Below are positions 51,640 to 56,250 of a stretch of DNA of 56,250 nt, piece by piece. The notes below the pieces were generated by a model. The model worked only from the letters and a program-made list of their open reading frames with translations, ran no database searches and was not told the DNA's origin. Within the stretch, counting starts at the first letter, position 1. Each line of letters begins with the position of its first letter. Origin of the DNA: Candidatus Cryptobacteroides merdavium (GTDB lineage Bacteria; Bacteroidota; Bacteroidia; Bacteroidales; UBA932); assembly GCA_017694755.1 (NCBI GenBank), contig JADIMO010000095.1, forward strand, positions 1 through 56,250, in the 5' to 3' direction. Made by a program: the position numbers and the translations under genes.

Positions 51640-52410
51640 TCAGATCTTTCTGCTTATGATGCCGGACGTGGCCTGGCATGTCGGAAGCACAAGCATTTCC
51701 GCTATCTGGACATGTTCCGGCATAGATGCGGCAAACCACACGGTTTCCGCTATGTCCGCTGCCTCAAGCGGCTTGTAGCCTTCATAGACCTTGTCGGCCC
51801 TGTCCTTGTCCCCGTGGAAGCGGACCATGCTGAAATTGGTTTCGACCTGCCCGGGCTTGATGTTGGTCACCCGCAGGGGAGTGTCCACAAGGTCTATCCT
51901 CAGCCCGTCCGTCAGCGCCTTCACCGCAGCCTTGGTGGCGCAGTAGACGCTTCCGCCCGGGTATGCCCCGTCGCCAGCAATCGAGCCGATGTTTATGATA
52001 TGGCCCCTGCCTCTTTCGAGCATTCCTGGCACCACGAGCCTTGTCATGGCCAGAGTGCCTTTTATGTTGGTGTCGATGACGGTCTCCCAGTCGTCGAGGC
52101 TTCCTTCGAATTCCTTGTCAAGCCCGAGCGCGAGTCCGGCATTGTTCACCAGCACATCTATTGCCTTCCATTCATCCGGCAGGGATGCCAGCGCTTCCTC
52201 GATGGCTTTCCTGTCCCTGACGTCAAAAGGCAGCGGCAGGACATCTGCCCCGTAATTTTTCCTGACCTCACTGCAGACCTGCCCGAGCCTGTCAGTGTTC
52301 CTGGCATTGAGTATCAGTCTGCATCCCTCTGATGCAAACCTCATTGCACATGCCGCTCCGATGCCGCTTCCGGCTCCGGTGATGAATATTGTCTTGTCTT
52401 TCATTTTCAT
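51640..52410 (-). CDS. Short-chain dehydrogenase/reductase (YdfG-like)
   Basis: NADP-dependent cytoplasmic oxidoreductase. The cofactor motif is TGAGSGIGAACAMRF, followed by NNAGLALG and the catalytic Ser-Tyr-Lys set: NIGSIAGDGAYPGGSVYCATKAAV, with Tyr in VYCATK. The pattern NIKPGQVETNFSMVRFHGD is typical of the YdfG/malonic-semialdehyde or 3-hydroxy-acid dehydrogenase group. Substrate is uncertain. Length (256 aa) is normal; a start two codons later (MKDK) is also possible. A strong promoter and a hairpin with a U run lie in its roughly 95-nt leader, so it may be controlled by attenuation. Confidence 0.88.
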   Translation of the reverse strand: MKMKDKTIFITGAGSGIGAACAMRFASEGCRLILNARNTDRLGQVCSEVRKNYGADVLPLPFDVRDRKAIEEALASLPDEWKAIDVLVNNAGLALGLDKEFEGSLDDWETVIDTNIKGTLAMTRLVVPGMLERGRGHIINIGSIAGDGAYPGGSVYCATKAAVKALTDGLRIDLVDTPLRVTNIKPGQVETNFSMVRFHGDKDRADKVYEGYKPLEAADIAETVWFAASMPEHVQIAEMLVLPTCQATSGIISRKI

Positions 52411-52428
52411 TGGGAAGGGTATATATAC

Positions 52429-52467
52429 AAAAAAAAGAGGTTGTCGCCACTCCCGTGGGGACCCCTC
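52429..52467 (-). promoter_or_regulatory. Leader hairpin with U8 run: attenuator or end of a small RNA
   Basis: On the minus strand GAGG and CCTC (outer arms, complement of 52464-52467 and 52437-52440) enclose GTC/GAC and CCAC/GTGG pairs with a GGGA tetraloop, followed directly by eight U. This is the form of an intrinsic terminator and lies about 20 nt before the dehydrogenase ATG. With the promoter at 52512-52542 it defines a short transcript of about 75 nt. Confidence 0.6.
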
Positions 52468-52511
52468 ATACTAACCACATAATTAATAACACTAAAACTA
52501 ATAACCGGACG

Positions 52512-52542
52512 CAAAGGTACTGCATTTTTCAATATCTCCAAA
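52512..52542 (-). promoter_or_regulatory. Strong promoter of the dehydrogenase leader
   Basis: On the minus strand TTTG (complement of 52539-52542), 19 bp, TACCTTTG (complement of 52512-52519). This is an exact consensus promoter; transcription should start near 52505. Confidence 0.72.
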
Positions 52543-52747
52543 ACTTTCTTGCATATTTTCACTCATTTAACAAAAATTTAACATTAAAACGCTGGTTTGC
52601 CGGCAGGTAAATTGTAAGATACATTTCATTTGTCTGGCATTTTATTAAGTTTTTTGTTCGTAATGGATTAAAAATATTGATGTGTTTTTGTGTATGAACT
52701 TATAAATTGTAATTCTTTGTGCCGACCCGTTGCGGAAAGCCCCAAAG

Positions 52748-52843
52748 GGTCATTCCGGACTTGACCCGGACCATTGCGATTAAGTGAGTACAAAGGATGC
52801 TTGCGTACTTTTACTGTATCCTGCATCGAATTTCAGGATGACC
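52748..52843. repeat. Possible REP- or MITE-like repeat unit
   Basis: The 96-bp stretch begins GGTCATTCC and ends AGGATGACC (8 of 9 bases complementary). Inside are the palindromes TCCGG-ACTTGAC-CCGGA and AGTAC...GTACT. It resembles the short palindromic units found scattered in many genomes. No gene is seen in the whole 52570-52928 stretch, which is otherwise A+T-rich. Copy number cannot be judged from one window. Confidence 0.35.
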
Positions 52844-52928
52844 GCTATAGTGATTTAGGGTATTTTTGCGGATATGCATTTAATTGAATTTATGCCATGA
52901 TAAATAAAAGGAGCTTTTGAAAAATTGC

Positions 52929-52936
52929 TATATTTG
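52929..52936 (+). promoter_or_regulatory. -7 element for the NifU-like/GGGtGRT pair
   Basis: TATATTTG at 52929-52936, followed by CA, matches the consensus. A TTTG at 52916-52919 is too close to serve as -33. The leader would be about 100 nt. Confidence 0.45.
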
Positions 52937-53045
52937 CAACGGAATTTTTGCCCTGTGCGCCGTATCCCGGTTTTATGCCGGTGAATATCATTGATATGCC
53001 ACAGGAAATGCAGCAATTTAAGGAAACTTTTTACAATAACAGGTT

Positions 53046-53747
53046 ATGGTTTATTCTCACGAAGTGCAACAGATGTGTTGCGTCAAAAAAGGACCGAACC
53101 ATGGTCCGGCTCCTATTCCAGAGGAGGGAAAATGGGTAAAGGCAAAGGAAATCACTGACATTTCAGGACTTACGCACGGTATCGGCTGGTGCGCCCCTCA
53201 GCAGGGAGCCTGCAAGCTCACTCTCAATGTGAAGGAAGGCGTCATCCAGGAGGCTCTTGTCGAGACCATCGGATGCTCAGGAATGACTCATTCTGCAGCT
53301 ATGGCTTCAGAAATCCTTCCGGGCAAGACCATTCTTGAGGCTCTCAACACCGACCTCGTATGCGATGCCATCAACACGGCAATGCGTGAACTCTTCCTTC
53401 AGATTGTCTACGGACGCACCCAGTCAGCTTTCTCTGAGGGCGGCCTCATGATCGGAGCAGGCCTTGAGGACCTCGGCAAAGGTCTCCGCAGCCAGGTCGG
53501 AACCCTCTATGGAACTCTTGCAAAGGGCCCTCGCTACCTTGAAATGGCTGAAGGCTACATCAAGACCATCGCCCTTGACGAGAACGACGAGATCTGCGGA
53601 TACGAATTCGTACACCTCGGCAAATTCATGGACCTCGTGAAGAAAGGCACAGATGCCAATGAGGCTCTCAAGCAGGTGACCGGCACATACGGCCGCTTCA
53701 CCAAAGAGGCCGGTGCAGTTAAATACATTGACCCACGTAAAGAATAA
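53046..53747 (+). CDS. NifU-like iron-sulfur scaffold domain protein paired with GGGtGRT protein
   Basis: The segment GIGWCAPQQGACKLTLNVKEG followed by ETIGCSGMTHSAAMASEILPGKTI resembles the NifU/IscU N-terminal scaffold fold, where conserved Cys residues hold a nascent iron-sulfur cluster; here Cys are present at WCAP, GACK and IGCSG. An early MCC motif adds two more Cys. The C-terminal half (residues about 130-233; LGKGLRSQVGTLYGT, DENDEICGYEFVHLGKFMDLV) is not part of classic NifU and I cannot assign it. Codon use is strongly biased, so the protein is probably abundant. It precedes the GGGtGRT gene by 14 bp with an AAGGAGG-like ribosome site between. The real function is unknown. Confidence 0.7.
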   Translation: MVYSHEVQQMCCVKKGPNHGPAPIPEEGKWVKAKEITDISGLTHGIGWCAPQQGACKLTLNVKEGVIQEALVETIGCSGMTHSAAMASEILPGKTILEALNTDLVCDAINTAMRELFLQIVYGRTQSAFSEGGLMIGAGLEDLGKGLRSQVGTLYGTLAKGPRYLEMAEGYIKTIALDENDEICGYEFVHLGKFMDLVKKGTDANEALKQVTGTYGRFTKEAGAVKYIDPRKE

Positions 53748-53761
53748 GGAGGAAGACGATT

Positions 53762-54772
53762 ATGATAAGAGAAGTCAAATTCGAGAGCCAGGACCGTCGC
53801 ATCAAACAGATTCTTGCCGCTCTCAACGAAAACGGTATCAAGGACATCGAAGAGGCAAACGCCATCTGCGACCAGTATGGTCTTGATCCTTACAAGGCTT
53901 GTGAAGACACCCAGCCTATCTGCTTCGAGAATGCAAAATGGGCTTATGTCGTAGGTTGCGCCATCGCCCTCAAGAAAGGCTGCAAGACTGCCGCTGATGC
54001 CGCTGAAGCCATCGGAATCGGTCTCCAGTCATTCTGCATCCCGGGTTCAGTAGCCGATGACCGCAAGGTCGGACTCGGCCACGGCAACCTCGCCGCCCGT
54101 CTTCTCCGTGAAGAGACCAAATGTTTCGCCTTCCTCGCCGGCCACGAGTCTTTCGCAGCTGCAGAAGGCGCCATCAAGATTGCCGCTAAAGCCGACAAGG
54201 TGCGCAAGGAGCCTCTCCGCGTCATCCTCAACGGTCTCGGAAAGGACGCTGCCCAGATCATTTCCCGCATCAACGGCTTCACATATGTGCAGACTGAGTT
54301 TGACTATTTCACCGGCGAGCTCAAGGTCGTTCGTGAAGTAGCCTACAGCAACGGTCCTCGCGCAAAGGTCAAATGCTACGGTGCCGACGATGTACGCGAA
54401 GGCGTGGCCATCATGTGGCATGAGGGCGTAGATGTTTCCATCACAGGAAACTCCACCAACCCTACCCGTTTCCAGCACCCTGTTGCCGGAACTTACAAGA
54501 AGGAGCGTGTTCTCGCAGGCAAGCCATACTTCTCAGTTGCATCCGGCGGCGGCACAGGCCGTACCCTTCACCCGGACAACATGGCAGCAGGTCCAGCCTC
54601 TTACGGTATGACCGACACCATGGGCCGTATGCACAGTGATGCCCAGTTTGCAGGTTCATCCTCAGTTCCAGCTCATGTGGAGATGATGGGCTTCCTCGGA
54701 ATAGGCAACAACCCAATGGTGGGATGCACCGTTGCCTGCGCAGTGGATGTAGCCCAGGCACTGAACAAGTAA
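53762..54772 (+). CDS. GGGtGRT-family protein, function unknown
   Basis: The family is named for the motif seen here in SVASGGGTGRTLHPDNMA, which is followed by YGMTDTMGRMHSDAQFAG and MGFLGIGNNPMVGCTVACAV. The N-terminal third has a helical DEAANAICDQYGLDPYKACE-like region. The centre holds VILNGLGKDAAQIISRINGF and a likely small-molecule or metal site: TKCFAFLAGHESFAAAEG and MWHEGVDVSITGNSTNPTR. No signal peptide, so cytoplasmic. Size (336 aa) is as expected. It is always likely to be made with its NifU-like neighbour, and codon use marks high expression. I know of no established biochemical role; a part in iron-sulfur or one-carbon metabolism of anaerobes is only a guess. Confidence 0.85.
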   Translation: MIREVKFESQDRRIKQILAALNENGIKDIEEANAICDQYGLDPYKACEDTQPICFENAKWAYVVGCAIALKKGCKTAADAAEAIGIGLQSFCIPGSVADDRKVGLGHGNLAARLLREETKCFAFLAGHESFAAAEGAIKIAAKADKVRKEPLRVILNGLGKDAAQIISRINGFTYVQTEFDYFTGELKVVREVAYSNGPRAKVKCYGADDVREGVAIMWHEGVDVSITGNSTNPTRFQHPVAGTYKKERVLAGKPYFSVASGGGTGRTLHPDNMAAGPASYGMTDTMGRMHSDAQFAGSSSVPAHVEMMGFLGIGNNPMVGCTVACAVDVAQALNK

Positions 54773-54794
54773 AGATACTTTACATACTCTGATA

Positions 54795-54825
54795 AATCCC
54801 TGTAATCATGATGATTATGGGGATT
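54795..54825 (+). terminator. Terminator-like hairpin after the GGGtGRT gene
   Basis: AATCCC (54795-54800) pairs with GGGATT (54820-54825). An inner stem TAATCA-TGA-TGATTA completes a stable hairpin. Only a weak T stretch follows. Confidence 0.5.
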
Positions 54826-55020
54826 GTTCGTATATGGAGGTGTCTGGAACTTGATGCAGGTTGACAGTAAAATTCGAGAGATTTCTTGTGTATCGTTGAC
54901 AGGATTTCGAATGAAAATTTACTGCAATTTCTGGGTGTAGAGTAAAGAAAATTTTTCTGGTGCGGCTTCTGTCATAGGGTTGCAGACATTGGCTGAAACG
55001 GGGGATTTCGGGGGAGTAAT

Positions 55021-55066
55021 CACAAACAATTCACAAACATATCGGCATTTTTCAAACATGTTTGTG
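55021..55066. repeat. CAAACA repeats upstream of the integrase, candidate integrase-binding or attachment region
   Basis: CACAAACAAT (55021) and CACAAACATA (55032) are near-identical direct repeats, followed by CAAACATGTTTG, a 12-bp palindrome (about 55053-55064). Between 54830 and 55144 no gene is seen and A+T content rises. Such clustered short repeats beside an integrase gene often mark arm-type binding sites near the end of an integrative element. Confidence 0.35.
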
Positions 55067-55144
55067 GCAATCCTTGTAATAAACTATGAATCAACAAGAT
55101 GATTGAAGAAAAATTTATGGTTTTCTGGCTCATAAAGTACCAAA

Positions 55145-56250
55145 ATGAGTATGGAAAGACATACATTTTCAATCAACTTCTGGATTTCTCCGAGCAGAGT
55201 AAACAAGAGCGGAGTAACATCCATAAATGTGACGATAACCTTGAATGGCTCTCGTGCAACATTTTCATCCAACAAACAGGTGTCACCGCAGGACTGGGAT
55301 GCAGGCAAACAGAAAGTGAGAGGGTCAAATGATACCTCCAAATCAATCAACGAATCCCTCCGCCAGATAAGGAACAGGATATACGACAAGGAATCCGAAC
55401 TGCTCGACAGGGGCTATGTCCTTACAGCCGACTTGCTGAAAGATGCGTATCTGGACAAGATAGATGCGATACAGAACAAGACATTGTGCCAACTCTATGA
55501 GGAATATCTGGAAAGCCTGTCGAAAGCCGTAGGAACGAACATATCGGATGATACCTACTACCATTATCAGCGCACATTGGTACTTATAAAGGACTATATC
55601 TCCAAAAAGTACAGACGAAATGATATGGCATTGCAGGAACTGAACTATTCCTTTATCTCTGACTTCGATACATTCTTGCGCAAAGACTACAACCAGCGGA
55701 AGAACACGACCGTCAAGCATTTGAGATGTCTGAAAAGGGTTGTCAATGTAGCGATAGCCAACAGATACTTGAAGTTTGACCCTTTTCTAAACTACAAAGT
55801 GCAGAGAGAAGAGGTAGACAAGGTATTTCTGACAGAGGAAGAATTACGTGCAATTATCAACAAGGACTTTGCAATCAAGAGATTGGAAAGAGTGAGGGAT
55901 ATATTCATATTCTGCTGCTTCACTGGGCTGTCATATTCAGATGTAAAGACATTGGACAAGAGCCATTTTGAAACAGATGAAGCAGGTAGAGTGTGGATAA
56001 AGAAGCACAGGGTCAAGACAGGTGTCCTGTTCAGAGTTCCACTTCTTCCAATTCCAAAACTCATATTGGAGAAATACAAGGGTGGAGAACATTTGCTCCC
56101 AGTCATTGACCTTTCTTCCACAGATGCCTATCTGAAAGAGATTGCGGATTTGTGTGGAATCAACAAGAGAATCAGTTTCCATACAGCAAGATTCACATTT
56201 GCCACCACAGTTACTATTACCAACAGAATCTCCCTTGAAGTTGTCAGCAA
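55145..56250 (+). CDS. Tyrosine recombinase (IntDOT-like integrase), 3' end outside the window
   Basis: Catalyses integration and excision of a mobile element. The frame starts at ATG 55145 (or 55151, MERHTFSINFW) and stays open to the window end. Residues about 1-65 are an arm-binding domain (VSPQDWDAGKQKVRG). A core-binding helical domain follows (TLCQLYEEYLESL to about 215), then the catalytic domain. The first catalytic Arg is replaced by Ser 263 in FTGLSYSDVK, with an Arg (251) exactly twelve residues earlier, the same geometry known for IntDOT. The HxxR motif is HTAR (His 346, Arg 349); the final catalytic Tyr lies beyond the window. G+C content is visibly lower than in the neighbours, which suggests recent transfer. 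Together with the spacer it marks one end of a conjugative or mobilisable element. Confidence 0.9.
   Translation, partial: MSMERHTFSINFWISPSRVNKSGVTSINVTITLNGSRATFSSNKQVSPQDWDAGKQKVRGSNDTSKSINESLRQIRNRIYDKESELLDRGYVLTADLLKDAYLDKIDAIQNKTLCQLYEEYLESLSKAVGTNISDDTYYHYQRTLVLIKDYISKKYRRNDMALQELNYSFISDFDTFLRKDYNQRKNTTVKHLRCLKRVVNVAIANRYLKFDPFLNYKVQREEVDKVFLTEEELRAIINKDFAIKRLERVRDIFIFCCFTGLSYSDVKTLDKSHFETDEAGRVWIKKHRVKTGVLFRVPLLPIPKLILEKYKGGEHLLPVIDLSSTDAYLKEIADLCGINKRISFHTARFTFATTVTITNRISLEVVS

Noticed and set aside
55099..55332. Short 77-codon frame at the start of the integrase region
   Set aside because: It is out of frame with the integrase, which matches its family from 55145 onward; the short frame has no family features.
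1..56250. CRISPR arrays, rRNA or tRNA genes, intact insertion sequences
   Set aside because: I looked for regularly spaced repeats, conserved rRNA/tRNA segments and transposase genes and saw none apart from the transposase remnant before tatA.

Overview
The window looks like a chromosomal stretch of an anaerobic gut-type member of the Bacteroidales. The evidence is the SusC/SusD pair, a hybrid two-component sensor with a C-terminal AraC domain, a fimbrillin-like surface protein, promoters of the Bacteroidetes form (TTTG, about 20 bp, TAnnTTTG), few Shine-Dalgarno sites, and an IntDOT-like integrase. I cannot name the genus from the sequence alone.

Layout. (1) 1-9302, plus strand: the 3' part of a fimbrillin-like/Ig-like surface protein, then a three-gene glycan cluster (GH92 family protein, six-hairpin glycosidase-like lipoprotein, GH38-like protein) behind a clear promoter. 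(2) 9383-18052, mostly housekeeping: dnaK, an RluA-family pseudouridine synthase, a GH109-type lipoprotein, gmk-nadD-CYTH, class II fructose-bisphosphate aldolase, tatA-tatC. A remnant of an Rpn/PD-(D/E)XK transposase lies in front of tatA. (3) 18489-42449: a pectin (mainly homogalacturonan) utilisation locus in two plus-strand operons. The first holds GH28, a CE12-CE8 fusion, the hybrid two-component regulator, a GH105-PL1 fusion and two more PL1 lyases. The second holds SusC, SusD and a beta-helix surface lipoprotein. A HicA-HicB toxin-antitoxin pair sits between them. (4) 42552-52410, minus strand: a RelA/SpoT-type enzyme, uvrB, a DnaQ-like exonuclease, a metallophosphoesterase, a lamin-tail lipoprotein, an O/P-type porin and a short-chain dehydrogenase with a structured leader. 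(5) 53046-54772, plus strand: a NifU-like protein with a GGGtGRT-family protein, a pair of unknown function. (6) From about 54830: A+T-richer DNA with a tyrosine recombinase cut by the window edge, most likely one end of an integrative element.

How the pectin locus should work (family knowledge plus inference): surface or periplasmic PL1 lyases and GH28 cut the galacturonan backbone, CE8 removes methyl esters, CE12 removes acetyl groups, SusC/SusD and the third lipoprotein capture and import oligosaccharides, and GH105 removes the unsaturated end sugar left by the lyases. The hybrid sensor would detect an oligogalacturonide in the periplasm and switch on both operons.

The most interesting original observation is a composite site found upstream of both pectin operons with identical internal spacing: TTTGTC, 21 bp, ATTGCGACAA, 30 bp, then a -7 element of the form TAnnTTyGCA. 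It is a strong candidate for the binding site of the locus regulator. Other points worth a look are the two enzyme fusions, the RelA-type protein whose hydrolase His-Asp pair reads His-Glu, the terminator-like leader of the dehydrogenase, the transposase remnant that supplies the tatA promoter, the NifU-like/GGGtGRT pair, and the integrase boundary.
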